From contig JAWHQI010000329.1 of NCBI GenBank assembly GCA_033032865.1, positions 2,810,823 to 2,874,822 of the forward strand: DNA of 64,000 nucleotides, given 5' to 3'. The stretch comes from Dactylorhiza incarnata (taxonomy: Eukaryota > Streptophyta > Magnoliopsida > Asparagales > Orchidaceae). The position numbers and the translations under genes are program-made. The notes below the pieces were generated by a model. The model searched no databases. It saw nothing but the letters and a program-made list of their open reading frames with translations, and was not told the DNA's origin. Shown piece after piece: positions 33,858 to 43,624 of the stretch (positions within the stretch are counted from its first letter, which is position 1; every line of letters begins with the position of its first letter).

Positions 33858-34171
33858 ATAAGAATTGAAGGGTTGATCTGAGTATTATTACTTACCCAAT
33901 CTAGCAAGTATGTGGGTCCACATCCTCCACTCCTTTTCGAGTATTGCCCTCCATCAATATAAAAATAATTTGACTTCATAATAATAATAATAAAAATATT
34001 CAAATTACATACCAAGATATTATTAAAATGTTGGTTCAGACTTCAGACCCATTAAAAGCAGAGGAGTTGATTCAATTTTAATTTGTTATTAATACATTTT
34101 TGAACAAGCTGTACTTTCATTTGTCCCGAAAATTATGAAATTAAAAGAAATATATTATTCATCCAAAAACC
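33858..34171 (+). promoter_or_regulatory. Upstream region of the dirigent gene, partly duplicated
   Basis: This is AT-rich sequence immediately 5' of the gene. Its first about 150 bp are repeated, with a gap and substitutions, at about 31420-31530. No specific regulatory element other than the TATA box is clear. Confidence 0.5.
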
Positions 34172-34179
34172 TTATAAAA
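34172..34179 (+). promoter_or_regulatory. TATA box of the dirigent gene
   Basis: TTATAAAA lies about 47 bp upstream of the ATG at 34227. This fits a transcription start near 34205 and a short leader. Confidence 0.7.
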
Positions 34180-34226
34180 TCCTCCATCTCCACCGGCATC
34201 TTTCATCAGCCTAGCTAGCAACCAAA

Positions 34227-34778
34227 ATGGCCAGAGCCTTTTTCCCCTTCTTCGTGCTCGGATGCCTTCTCGCTCTTTTTCTCACAGCGGCGGTCGGCCC
34301 GGCCAAAAGCGAGGGCGCTCATGATCGGGGCCTGATCCACCTCCGCTTTTTCTGGCACGACACCTCCGCCGGCCCGGATCCTTCGGCGGTGAATGTCGCT
34401 CAGAGCCCCAGCACCAACGCCTCGGCCACCCGTTTCGGCCAAGTGAGGGTCTTCGATGACCCCATCACTGTCGGGCTGAACATATCTACCGAGAAATTGG
34501 GCAAGTCTCAAGGGATATATTTGTCCGCCGACAAGGAGATCAGCGGGCTCCAAATGGACATGACTTTTTCCTTCATATCCGGTCCGTATAACGGGAGCAC
34601 ATTTGCGGTGTTGGGCCGTAACCCGATACACTCGCCGGTGCGAGAGATGCCCGTGGTTGGCGGGACCGAACTGTTCCGCTTCGCGGCGGGGTACGTCCGA
34701 GCCCAAACCCGATATGTTGACCCGACAATCGGCTATACCATCGTCGAATACAACTGCTATTTAAAAATTAAAGATTAG
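34227..34778 (+). CDS. Dirigent-like protein, single exon, 183 aa
   Basis: Dirigent proteins are secreted apoplastic proteins. The characterised ones steer stereoselective coupling of phenoxy radicals in lignan or lignin-related pathways; this member's substrate cannot be read from sequence. The ORF has a hydrophobic signal peptide (about residues 1-29), then the family blocks in order: FFWHDTSAGPDP (41-52), VRVFDDPITVG (73-83), SQGIYLSA (94-101), YNGSTFAVLGRNP (121-133), REMPVVGGTELFRFA (139-153) and VEYNCYL (173-179). Sequons NAS (64), NIS (85) and NGS (122) could be glycosylated. Length and lack of introns are normal for the family, and no stop or frameshift is seen. It is clearly more GC-rich than its AT-rich flanks. 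The ATG follows a TATA box at a suitable distance and begins the signal peptide. Copia element C sits 121 bp past the stop codon. The minus-strand ORF 34215-34706 is its shadow. Confidence 0.93.
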   Translation: MARAFFPFFVLGCLLALFLTAAVGPAKSEGAHDRGLIHLRFFWHDTSAGPDPSAVNVAQSPSTNASATRFGQVRVFDDPITVGLNISTEKLGKSQGIYLSADKEISGLQMDMTFSFISGPYNGSTFAVLGRNPIHSPVREMPVVGGTELFRFAAGYVRAQTRYVDPTIGYTIVEYNCYLKIKD

Positions 34779-34800
34779 TGAAGCTGCTAATATTGTGATT

Positions 34801-34806
34801 AATAAA
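34801..34806 (+). terminator. Polyadenylation signal, proximal
   Basis: AATAAA lies 23 bp after the dirigent stop codon, in GATTAATAAAGC. Confidence 0.6.
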
Positions 34807-34881
34807 GCTTGGTGCCTGATATGTGTTGAGCAGCATATATTGCTTAGCAATTGTAATAAGTTTGGTACCTAATAATTAATT

Positions 34882-34887
34882 AATAAA
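34882..34887 (+). terminator. Polyadenylation signal, distal
   Basis: A second AATAAA, ending 12 bp before the start of the copia element at 34899. Use of this signal could run the dirigent transcript into the LTR. Confidence 0.5.
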
Positions 34888-34898
34888 GATGGAGTAAT

Positions 34899-35493
34899 TG
34901 TTAGATTTTTTTGAAGTGAGCTAACGTCGGGGTTAGCTCCTTCTCGTCACCCCCTTGGTTTTTGTCTATAAATAGAGGGGTACCCCCCCTAAGAGTATGC
35001 ATTCTGAAAGTGGCGACTATCCTCAACTTTGAGCGAGTTAGAGATACCAGAGCGCTACTTGGCGAGCATCGAACTTGGAGTAAGTTCGGCAGGAGAGTTG
35101 CCTACTCGCGAGATACCGCCCGACGCTAGTGATAACGCTCGCGGTACCGAGAAGTGGAGGAAGTGAAGCGCGGCGAGCATGCGAGTAGCTTGGAGTGCGA
35201 GCAGCGAGCTTGCGAGTTGGAGAGCTAACGTTGGGCGCCAGCGTTAACGCCGGCGGTAGCGAGGAGCGAGTATCACCTGCGCGTTGTGCTCCGGAGAAGA
35301 AGCGGACCTTGTCCGTGACCAAGTTCTTTCCTACTATTGGCTGTTGTGATTCAAGTTGGATGCAACTTGTATTCAGCCTTGTTCATTTGTAACTAACTGC
35401 CAGAGTTATTAAATTGTGATTGTATTGCTCCTTTCTTGGTGTCCTTATTCTCCTGTTGGTTGACGTGTTCTTCCGACTACAAAATATTTCACA
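34899..35493 (+). repeat. Element C 5' LTR
   Basis: The 595-bp LTR has TATAAATA at 34967-34974. It is 18 bp shorter than the 3' LTR, mainly because a GC-rich stretch near 49340-49360 (GCGCTAGCGCTACCGCTGGC) is missing at about 34925. The LTR is rich in GCGAGC and palindromic GCGCTAGCG-type phrases. Confidence 0.92.
34967..34974 (+). promoter_or_regulatory. TATA box in C 5' LTR
   Basis: TATAAATA in GTCTATAAATAGAGGGG, 68 bp inside the LTR. The equivalent in the 3' LTR is at 49401-49408. Confidence 0.75.
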
Positions 35494-35505
35494 TGGTATC
35501 AGAAG
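35494..35505 (+). promoter_or_regulatory. Primer binding site of C
   Basis: TGGTATCAGAAG directly follows the LTR end and matches the tRNA-iMet type except near its 3' end. Confidence 0.8.
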
Positions 35506-35535
35506 GATAGTGGGAACAAGGACTGAGCAACTAAG

Positions 35536-37165
35536 ATGGACGGCGAAGGAGGGTATGCTAGAGGACTTGGAATCGAGCTGCTCACCCGGACCAACTATAA
35601 GAAGTGGAAGTCTTGCTTGGAGAGTTACCTGCTTGGAGAGGACCTATGGGAGGTCGTTGGAGGAGAAGAGCAGGCAGAAGTGTTTCCAATTGAAGACAAT
35701 GGTCAAGCTGTGAGAACTTGGAGGAAGACCAACGCCAAGGCGGAGTTCACCTTGAAGAGAGCCATTTCACCTGACTTGTTCGACCCATCATTGGTTGCAA
35801 GCTAAGTCAGCGTCTGAGATCTGGATAGCCCTTGATGGGTTATTCAACAAGAAGAATATAGCGCGGCTACAATTCCTGGAGAATGAGTTGGCAAAGTCGA
35901 CTCAAGGCGAGATGGCGATATCCACCTTCTTCCTGAAGGTGAAGAACCTGTGTGGGGAGATCTCGGCCTTGGACTCTGAAGAGCCAATCTCAGAGACGAA
36001 GTTGAAGCGGCACATACTCTGAGGCTTGAGGAAGGAGTATGTCCCCTTCGTTACTTCCGTGCAAGGATGGGCTACTCAACCCTCCCTACTGGAGCTAGAG
36101 AACCTGTTGTCATCACAGGAGAGCTTGGCGAAGCAGATGGCGGGAATATCCATCTCAGGAGGAGATGGCGAGGCCTTGTTCTCAGGAAAGAGGAGATCCT
36201 GGGACAAGAAAAAGAAGCCAGTAACATTGAAGAGTGTGTATCACGTGTCTGGCATGAAGAAGAACCTCTTCTCGATGGCTAACGCAGTGGATGCTGGATA
36301 CCACGTGCTGTTTGGACTGAAGGAGGTGAAGTTCCTGAAGAACCTTTCGTTTGTTGATGCTGACGTCACGCTCACCGGGAGAAGGGTGAAGGATTTGTAT
36401 GTTTTGTCTGCAAATGCCTACGTGAAAAAGCTGAAGACAAACGATAGCGCTGTGATGAAGACAAACGACAACGCTGTGATCTAGCATGAGAGGCTGGGTC
36501 ATGTGGGGATGGACAAGCTGAAGATGATGGCGGCAAAGGGCCTAGTGAGTGACCTACCTCATCTCTCTTCCTACGGCGACGGTCATGTGTGTGACGGATG
36601 CCAATATGGAAAGTCACATCGACTTCCATTTGACAAGTCGGAGACCAGGTGTAAGGCACCTCTTGAGTGCGTACATGCTGATGTTATGGGGCCGTGCGCC
36701 ACCCTTACTTATGGAGGCAATAAGTATGCGCTGGTTCTGGTGGATGACTACACCCGCTATACGTGAGTATACTTTCTGAGAGAGAAGTCAGTAGTATTCA
36801 ACAAGTTCCTAGAGTGGAAGGAGCTTGTGGAGGGGAGGCTGAACCGTAGAGTGAAGAAGCTGAGAAGCGACAATGGAGGGGAGTTCACCTCAAATGAGTT
36901 TGCTTCTTTCTGCAGGAGGTTCGGCATTCGGCGGGAGCTCTCCTACGCTCACACCCCTCAGCAGATTGGGGTGGTAGAGAGGAAGATCCGCCATCTGGTG
37001 GAGACTACCAGGAGTTGGCTACATGCTAAGAGCATTCCCAAGGCCTTATGGGTGGAGGGAATGGCGTGTGCTACTCAAGTGATCAACAGGCTACCTCTGA
37101 GTCATAACAGGACGGTGTCTCCACACCAGCTCATGTTCGGGGAGAAGCCCAATGTGGGTCACATG
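35536..37165 (+). pseudogene. Copia C gag and integrase, first part, broken
   Basis: Gag begins at ATG 35536 with the N-terminal block NYKKWKSCLESYLLGEDLW. A frameshift near 35790-35805 and a TGA at 36020-36022 interrupt it. At about 36220-36235 the text jumps from the basic end of gag (WDKKKKP) into the last part of protease (LKSVYHVSGMKKNL), so the CCHC zinc knuckle and the protease active site are deleted. The integrase follows with the HERLGH zinc-binding start (preceded by TAG at 36482-36484), CDGCQYGK, VLVDDYTRYT (then TGA), RSDNGGEF and PQQIGVVERK. It stops at 37165, where D inserted, and continues at 45659. Confidence 0.88.
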
Positions 37166-38749
37166 TGTAACACCCCAAAAATCGTAGTTCAGCGAGGTAG
37201 GCGGAGTGGTAGTGCTGCGTTCGGGATAGGCTAAAATTCCATAGCTGTTCAGTGCGCACGACCAGTGTCCTCTTCGCGCACGACCAGTGACCGTGTGCAT
37301 GTGATCGTGCGTTAATTCGTAAGGATTCAGAGTTCTGTCTCGAACAGTGCGCACGACCAGTGTCCTCTTCGCGCACGACCAGTGACCGTGCGCATGTGAT
37401 CGTGCGCCCTGTTTATTCTGCTCCGCGATTTTGAGCGGAGAAGGAGATCGGTCCGTCCAAATCTATTGGAATTTGATCCAACGGCTGCGATGGTTGGCTG
37501 GGGGGTTTTAGGGCTTGGTAGAGGAGTTAAACCCTCATTATTTCCAAGGCTTTCTCTCTCTTAGGTTGGAGAAAGGAGGAGGAGGCAAGGAGGAAGAAGA
37601 AGGGGAATCCGCCATTGCCGGAGCTTCGGAGCTCCGTTCGCCGATCCGAGACCGGCAGTGCGTAGAGGGCATCAAGGCGCTTCTTCTCCACCGTGTGGTT
37701 GCAAGCTTCTCATGGCTAGGAGGAGATCTCAAAAGGTAACGACATTTCTCCTCTCGGTCCTTAGGATGTGTGTTTGGCATCCCTTCTTTTTCTGCATTTT
37801 GGCACCGGATCCGTCGAGTGAGAGGGATCCGGGTCGCCTTGGTTCAAGATAAACCACCGGGTTGATTGTGTCCGTCCCCGGCATGTTTTGCACTAGAGAT
37901 CCGCTCCGTTAGCGGATTAGGCATTGTGGGTGAAGCCGGATTTGTGGCCGTTGGTCCGATCCGGTGATGTTGATTTACGCACATTTTAGGGGTTTTGTTA
38001 GAAATCCGATTACGGCGAACTCGTCGTGGTGATGCCTTTAAAGCTTCGTGTGGTAACGAATGTTGGGTTTAGGGCGGAGAAATATTGTGCGGATTTTGGG
38101 GCTTGTGATGCCTAGTGTTGTGCGAAGGCGCAATTGGTCTTTGTGGTCGGCTGGCTATCCCGTGAAGACTGAGATTCACGTGTGGAGAGTGTCCCGGCAA
38201 GATTAGTCCCTTCGATTGCATACGAAGTGCTGACTTGCAGGGTGAAGTAGTTCCCCGGGGTCCGCTAGGACGGCCGGGAGGAGGGATGTTGTTACACCGC
38301 TTGTGGTCAGCCATAGCTGACCCTCGTTTACCGCTCTTTGTGATTTGGTTGCAGGGCAAGAATCGCAGGCTGGACCCAGCGCGCCGGCCAAAAAGGCCTA
38401 AAGCCTCACGAAGTGCTTAGTTGATTTCCTGCATTACTTTCTTCGTACTTTGTTATATCCGGCTTGCATGCCGAGGCAGTATAGGGAAAAACTATCATTC
38501 CCCTTTTGTTGGGATGTCTTTTATTATGGAATGTTTGATGTTTTGGACATTGCTTTGTAAGGCCTTAAGGCCAGTTGGACTCCTTTGTAGTATGGACAAT
38601 CTTTGTGGCTTAGTTTGTTTCCGCTGTGTTGTCTGAGTTATGAGATTGGGTAGTTAATATCATCTTTTAATACTAAAGCTGTGGCGGTTATATGCTGTGG
38701 GGTCCCGGCCGGACCCATATTATATGGTCATTACAGGGGAGGTGTTACA
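37166..38749 (+). repeat. Element D 5' LTR with 450-bp internal deletion
   Basis: This 1584-bp LTR is 450 bp shorter than the 3' LTR. It lacks the bases matching 44678-45127, with the join at about 38218 in TTCGATTGCATACG. Near its start, a roughly 62-bp block beginning CAGTGCGCACGACCAGTGTC occurs twice (about 37251 and 37346), each with two GCGCACGACCAGTG motifs. No convincing TATA box was found. Confidence 0.92.
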
Positions 38750-38752
38750 ATT

Positions 38753-38763
38753 TGGTATCAGAG
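38753..38763 (+). promoter_or_regulatory. Primer binding site of D
   Basis: TGGTATCAGAG lies three bases after the LTR end, matching the tRNA-iMet type. Confidence 0.85.
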
Positions 38764-38994
38764 GGAGGTTTGTTCTAGTATTCTTGCGAGGTCTAGTGTT
38801 TTTGGATCGCGTAAGAGATTGTTCACATAGGAGTATTGTGCGGGATCATGAGTATCCCTGCGTTCGGGTCTTGCGTTTAGATCCTGATGAGCGTTTATTT
38901 GTTTCCTTGCTTATTCTAGGATGTTGGCGATGATGCGGGGACATCGAGGAGGCAAGAGGAGCCTTCGGGGAGTAGTGCTACTGCTCCAGGCCTC

Positions 38995-41900
38995 ATGAAT
39001 GTGGGCATGTCCCCGGCTGATTTCTGTCGCATGCTAGCGGAGGCAATGGTAGCGGCTCAAGCTGGAGCGATGCCACGGGTTCCTACGCCGCTGGTGCAAG
39101 TTGCGACCCCTGTCACTCCGGCGGCTACGCCGGATACACCGGATGTCGAAGTAAGGCAAGCAGAGCCTCTAGCGGAGAGAGCTATTCCGATGGGTGATCG
39201 ATTCATGAAGTATTTCTTGAGTTTCCACCCTCCGACATTCAAGGGAGTGGGCACTCCAACGGATGCCGAGGATTGGCTTTCGAGGATCCAGGAGCTCTTG
39301 AAGGCAGCTGAGACCCCAGCTGAGAGGCAGTCTCACTTTGCGAGCTTCATGTTAGAGGGCGATGCGAAGTTGTGGTGGGTGAACCATAACGGTCGACTTT
39401 TTGTTGGGCGTGTTCCGTCCATGGAGGAGTTCGGAAACGCTTTCCTAAAGCGTTACATTCCGGCTTCAACAAGGTTAGCACTGCAGCGGCAGTTTCTGCA
39501 TTTGGTGCAGCGGGAGAAGACGGTGGATGAATATCTACAAGAGTTCACTCGGTTGGGTCGGTATGCGGGCACGACAATGGCAGATGATGAAGAGAGAGAT
39601 AACCTCTTTTATCAAGGGTTGAGGGAAAATTTAAGGCAACCACTCATAGCCTTGAAGAATGCGGGATTCAATGAGTTGGTCGAAGCCGCTCGCACGCTGG
39701 AGAGCGACTTGGAGCGAACTCAAGGGCGAAAGGGTGTTGCGGCAAGGCAGGGAGAAGGAAAGCCTTCTAAGTCTCAGTCCCAGTGGAAGTCCGAGGGCAG
39801 CCGATGGAAGAAGAAGCCCCGTCCTAATCGGCCTGGGGAGAGAAGTGGCGCTCCTTCGGGAGATTTCCGTTCCAAAGGTCCGGTTACTTGTTACCAGTGT
39901 GGCAGGGTGGGTCACATTAGTCATTTTTGTACCGAGGGCGGAGCTGGGCCAGAGCCGAGACAAGAACAATCGGTGCGTTCGGGTCCCGGTGTTGCAGAGA
40001 AGGGGAAAGCGGCGAAGTCGAGTGCTTCGCGGTTCCCTCCAGTGCAGCCTAGGGCCTATAATCTTGGGCAACAGGAAGCGATACGTCAACCCGATGTGGT
40101 GACAGGTACGAAAGGTTTAAGTTTCGTTTGTTACTATAATGTAGTTTGCGGCCTTTCATGTTTGTTTTGCACGTGGTTAGGTTTCGTGCTAGTTTCGGGC
40201 TACCCCTCTCGAGTGTTGTTCGACACGGGGGCGTCACACTCTTTTCTTGCGGAAAGTTTTATCCGGAAGATTGGTGCTGAGCCCGTAGTGGCAGGAGTGG
40301 AGCTGAGTGTGCGTATGCCGAATGGGTCTTTCATGACTACCATGAGGAAGGGACGCATTGTGATGCAAATTGGCGATTGTGATTTCGTGTTGGTAGCAGC
40401 GATTCTGCCACTAGCTGAATTCGATATTATCTTGGGAATGGACTGGCTTGCGGAGCAGCGAGCTAGTATCGACTGCCAGTTGAAGGTGGTAACCCTGAGA
40501 GCTGAAGGTAGAGCAGAGGTCAAGTTTGAAGGCCTAAGCGGAGTGGCTTGCTCCCTGATTTCCGCTATGCAAATGAGGCGTGCGGTGAATCAAGGAGGCG
40601 AGGCGTTTTTAGCTTTGTTGGAGGCTCACTCCACAAAGTTGGCTATTAGAGAAGTTCCGGTGGTGGAAGAATTTGAGGATGTATTCCCCGAGGAGCTTCC
40701 GGGAGCACCTCCTCAGCGTGAAATCGATTTCTCGATAGAGTTGGTACCGGGTGCGAGGCCGGTGTCGCGTCCTCCGTTTAGGATGGCACCGAAGGAACTG
40801 GCCGAGCTAAAGGTTCAGTTGCAAGAGTTGTTAGAGCAAGGGTACATTAGGCCCAGCTCTTCGCCGTGGAGCGCACCGGTTTTGTTTGTGAAGAAAAAGG
40901 ACGGAAGCATGCGGTTGTGCATTGATTATCGTGAGCTAAATAAGTTGACCGTCAAGAATAAATATCCGATTCCCCGAATCGATGATTTGTTCGACCAGTT
41001 AGTGGGGTCGGTGGTGTACTCCAAGTTGGATTTGAAATCGGGGTACTACCAGTTGAATATTCGAGAAGAGGACGTTGCCAAGACAGCGTTTGGGACTCGT
41101 TATGGACACTACGAGTTTTCGGTGATGCCGTTCGGACTGACGAACGCGCCATCTGTGTTCATGGATTTGATGAACAGGGTTTTTCGCCCGTTCTTAGATT
41201 CGTTCGTGGTGGTGTTTATTGATGATATTTTGGTGTATTCAAAATCGGAGGCAGAGCATGAGACTCACTTGAGGCAAGTATTGCAGACTCTAAGGGAGAA
41301 TCAGCTTTATGCTAAGTTCTCAAAATGTGAGTTTTGGATCGAGAAGGTGGCTTTCTTGGGGCACATAATTAGTGGAGATGGGGTGGCGGTAAATCCAGCG
41401 AAGATTGAAGCCATTAAGGGTTGGCCTGTATTGAGAACCGTGGCGGAAGTCCGGAGCTTCCTTGGACTAGCCGGTTATTACAGAAGATTCGTGGAGAACT
41501 TTTCGCGGATGGCGTTGCCCCTCACCACACTCACTCGCAAGGACCAGAGGTTTGTTTGGACACCGGAGTGTGCCCGGGCATTCGAGAATTTGAAGGAAAG
41601 ATTGATGTCTGCCCCAATCCTTAGTCTTCCTAGTGGGACGGAAGGATTTCAGATCTTTAGCGACGTGTCAGGTTGCGGGTTGGGTTGCGTGCTGGTGCAG
41701 CACGGCAAGGTGATAGCGTATGGGTCAAGGCAGTTAAAGACTCATGAGAGGAATTATCCCGTCCATGATCTGGAGTTGGCGGCGGTAATCTTTGCGCTAA
41801 AACTGTGGAGACACTATGTTTATGGTGCGAAGGTGGAGATCTTCACGGATCACAAAAGCCTGAGGTATCTCCTAGACCAAAAGGATCTGAATATGCGGCA

Positions 41901-43581
41901 GCGTAGGTGGGTCGAGTTCCTTGGGGACTACGACGTGGAGATTCAGTATACGCCGGGTAAAGCCAACGTGGTGGCGGATGCTTTGAGTAGGAAGTACTCC
42001 GGGCAAGGTAATTGGATGGAGGCGCATAGCGAGCGTTTGATTCGAGACTTGGAGTCTCTTGACATTTCTTGTGTGGCTAGAGGTGAGTCTAGCATAGCTC
42101 GTTTGAACTGGATTGAAATGCAGTGTGATATAACGGATCGGATCCGAGAGGCGACCAGTGCGGACGAGGAGTGCCAACAGTTGGTGTTGGAGGCTCAGCA
42201 AAGCGAAGGCACTGCCTTGGAGATGGTTGGTGGAATTCTGAGGAGAGACGGGAGGATCTGTGTTCCGCGCTTCGGCAAGCTTCGCGAGGAGTTGATGTTT
42301 GAAGCTCACTTTACGAAGTACTCCGTTCATCCAGGAAGTACAAAGATGTACGCGGATTTGAAGAAATCTTTTTGGTGGCCTGGGATGAAGCGGGATGTAG
42401 CCGAGTACGTGAGCCGATGTCAGACTTGTGCCTTGGTGAAGGCTGAGTGCCAAAGGCCCGGCGGGTTCTTGAAGCCTCTTCCCATCCCCGAATGGAAATT
42501 TGATGACATCTCTATGGATTTTGTGCATGGTTTGCCTCGATCGCAGCAGGGTAACGATGCGATTTGGGTGATAGTGGATCGCCTGACGAAGGTGGCCCAC
42601 TTCATTCCGAATCAGAAGAGCGATGGCGTGGAGAAGCTCGTGGAGCTTTATGTTCGAAACATTGTGCGGTTGCACGAGATTCCGAAGAGCATCGTTAGTG
42701 ATCGCGATGGGCGATTCACATCGAAGGACTGGAGATTAGTGCAGAAAAGTCTAGGCACGAAGCTCAAGTTTAGCACCGCGTTCCATCCGCAGACCGATGG
42801 TCAGACGGAGCGAACGAACCGTACGTTGGAAGACATGTTGAGGATGTGTGCTCTCGACTTTGGCAAAGGTTGGGAGGACCACCTTTTCATGGTGGAGTTC
42901 GCCTATAATAATAGCTTCCAGGCGAGTATCAAGATGGCGCCATACGAAGCTTTGTATGGAAGTAAGTGTCGAACGCCGATGTCTTGGGCAGAGGTGGGAG
43001 ACACTAAGCTTTTGGGAAAGCAAGTGGTGGAAGATGCTTGCGAGATTGTGCGGACGATTCAGGAGCGCATGAAGGTTTCTCAGGATCGACAAGCGAAGTA
43101 TTTTAATGCGCGCCACAGAAATGTGGAGTTTGCAGTGGGCGACATGGTCTACTTGAAGATCAAGCCGTTCAAGGGTGTTTCGCGGGTGCGGCGACTCAAG
43201 AAGTTGAGTCCGAGATATTTGGGTCCGTTCGAGGTTACGGAGCGTATAGGCGAAGCAGCCTATCGTTTGGCGTTGTCCGCAGAGCTGAGTGGATTACATG
43301 ACGTTTTTCATGTCTCCGTACTGAGGAAAGCTTTGGTGGAGCCGAGCGTCGTGGTCGAAGCGGCGGCGGTGCCGGTGATGGAGAACTTGGGGGCGAGGGT
43401 TCGCCCGGTGTGCGTGGAGGATTCAGAAGTCCGGCAGTTGCGTAACAAGCAAGTCAAACTTGTAAAGGTGCGATGGGACAACTGCGGGCGAGACGAATTC
43501 TCTTGGGAGCGTGAGCAAGCGATGCGGGAGGATTTCCCAGAACTTTTCGCTCCAGGTATGCGTTATGAATTCCCTGTTTAA
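38995..43581 (+). CDS. Intact gag-pol polyprotein of Tekay/Del-type element D (1528 aa)
   Basis: This polyprotein would supply capsid, protease, reverse transcriptase, RNase H and integrase for retrotransposition. Gag capsid is at about residues 60-250, with a CCHC knuckle at C299, C302, H307 and C312. The protease active site is DTGAS at 410-414. RT spans about 590-770 with catalytic FIDD at 741-744. RNase H starts near D890 ([10 protein letters not shown], where ASGCG is usual) and carries [10 protein letters not shown]. Integrase has a zinc-binding block HPGSTKM to CQTC, then D1175, D1236 and E1272 with the usual 35-residue spacing. The C-terminus (about 1440-1520: [26 protein letters not shown]) resembles the divergent chromodomain of Tekay/Del chromoviruses. 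No stop or frameshift is present. Residues 372-396 are a hydrophobic Cys-rich insert that looks like an unspliced intron. The ATG at 38995 is the first in frame; the frame may be open slightly upstream. Confidence 0.95.
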   Translation: MNVGMSPADFCRMLAEAMVAAQAGAMPRVPTPLVQVATPVTPAATPDTPDVEVRQAEPLAERAIPMGDRFMKYFLSFHPPTFKGVGTPTDAEDWLSRIQELLKAAETPAERQSHFASFMLEGDAKLWWVNHNGRLFVGRVPSMEEFGNAFLKRYIPASTRLALQRQFLHLVQREKTVDEYLQEFTRLGRYAGTTMADDEERDNLFYQGLRENLRQPLIALKNAGFNELVEAARTLESDLERTQGRKGVAARQGEGKPSKSQSQWKSEGSRWKKKPRPNRPGERSGAPSGDFRSKGPVTCYQCGRVGHISHFCTEGGAGPEPRQEQSVRSGPGVAEKGKAAKSSASRFPPVQPRAYNLGQQEAIRQPDVVTGTKGLSFVCYYNVVCGLSCLFCTWLGFVLVSGYPSRVLFDTGASHSFLAESFIRKIGAEPVVAGVELSVRMPNGSFMTTMRKGRIVMQIGDCDFVLVAAILPLAEFDIILGMDWLAEQRASIDCQLKVVTLRAEGRAEVKFEGLSGVACSLISAMQMRRAVNQGGEAFLALLEAHSTKLAIREVPVVEEFEDVFPEELPGAPPQREIDFSIELVPGARPVSRPPFRMAPKELAELKVQLQELLEQGYIRPSSSPWSAPVLFVKKKDGSMRLCIDYRELNKLTVKNKYPIPRIDDLFDQLVGSVVYSKLDLKSGYYQLNIREEDVAKTAFGTRYGHYEFSVMPFGLTNAPSVFMDLMNRVFRPFLDSFVVVFIDDILVYSKSEAEHETHLRQVLQTLRENQLYAKFSKCEFWIEKVAFLGHIISGDGVAVNPAKIEAIKGWPVLRTVAEVRSFLGLAGYYRRFVENFSRMALPLTTLTRKDQRFVWTPECARAFENLKERLMSAPILSLPSGTEGFQIFSDVSGCGLGCVLVQHGKVIAYGSRQLKTHERNYPVHDLELAAVIFALKLWRHYVYGAKVEIFTDHKSLRYLLDQKDLNMRQRRWVEFLGDYDVEIQYTPGKANVVADALSRKYSGQGNWMEAHSERLIRDLESLDISCVARGESSIARLNWIEMQCDITDRIREATSADEECQQLVLEAQQSEGTALEMVGGILRRDGRICVPRFGKLREELMFEAHFTKYSVHPGSTKMYADLKKSFWWPGMKRDVAEYVSRCQTCALVKAECQRPGGFLKPLPIPEWKFDDISMDFVHGLPRSQQGNDAIWVIVDRLTKVAHFIPNQKSDGVEKLVELYVRNIVRLHEIPKSIVSDRDGRFTSKDWRLVQKSLGTKLKFSTAFHPQTDGQTERTNRTLEDMLRMCALDFGKGWEDHLFMVEFAYNNSFQASIKMAPYEALYGSKCRTPMSWAEVGDTKLLGKQVVEDACEIVRTIQERMKVSQDRQAKYFNARHRNVEFAVGDMVYLKIKPFKGVSRVRRLKKLSPRYLGPFEVTERIGEAAYRLALSAELSGLHDVFHVSVLRKALVEPSVVVEAAAVPVMENLGARVRPVCVEDSEVRQLRNKQVKLVKVRWDNCGRDEFSWEREQAMREDFPELFAPGMRYEFPV
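40106..40180 (+). other. Candidate 75-nt optional intron within D gag-pol
   Basis: The segment begins GTACGA after ACAG and ends GGTTAG before GTTTC. It is 75 nt (25 codons), has no stop in frame, and is about 63% AT with about 44% T, unlike the GC-balanced coding DNA around it. Removing it joins VVTG directly to [16 protein letters not shown], which is the normal continuity between gag and protease in related elements. TTACTAT near 40130 could act as branch point. No transcript evidence is available. Confidence 0.55.
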
Positions 43582-43610
43582 ATTCTAAAATTTCGGGACG
43601 AAATTCGTTT

Positions 43611-43624
43611 AAGGGGGGTGGAGT
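43611..43624 (+). promoter_or_regulatory. Polypurine tract of D
   Basis: AAGGGGGGTGGAGT directly precedes the 3' LTR and follows the lineage motif GGGACGAAATTC. It primes plus-strand DNA synthesis. Confidence 0.9.

Noticed and set aside
34215..34706. 163-codon minus-strand ORF
   Set aside because: Shadow of the GC-rich dirigent gene.
41872..42675. 267-codon minus-strand ORF
   Set aside because: Shadow of the intact gag-pol ORF of D; the plus-strand frame carries all catalytic motifs.
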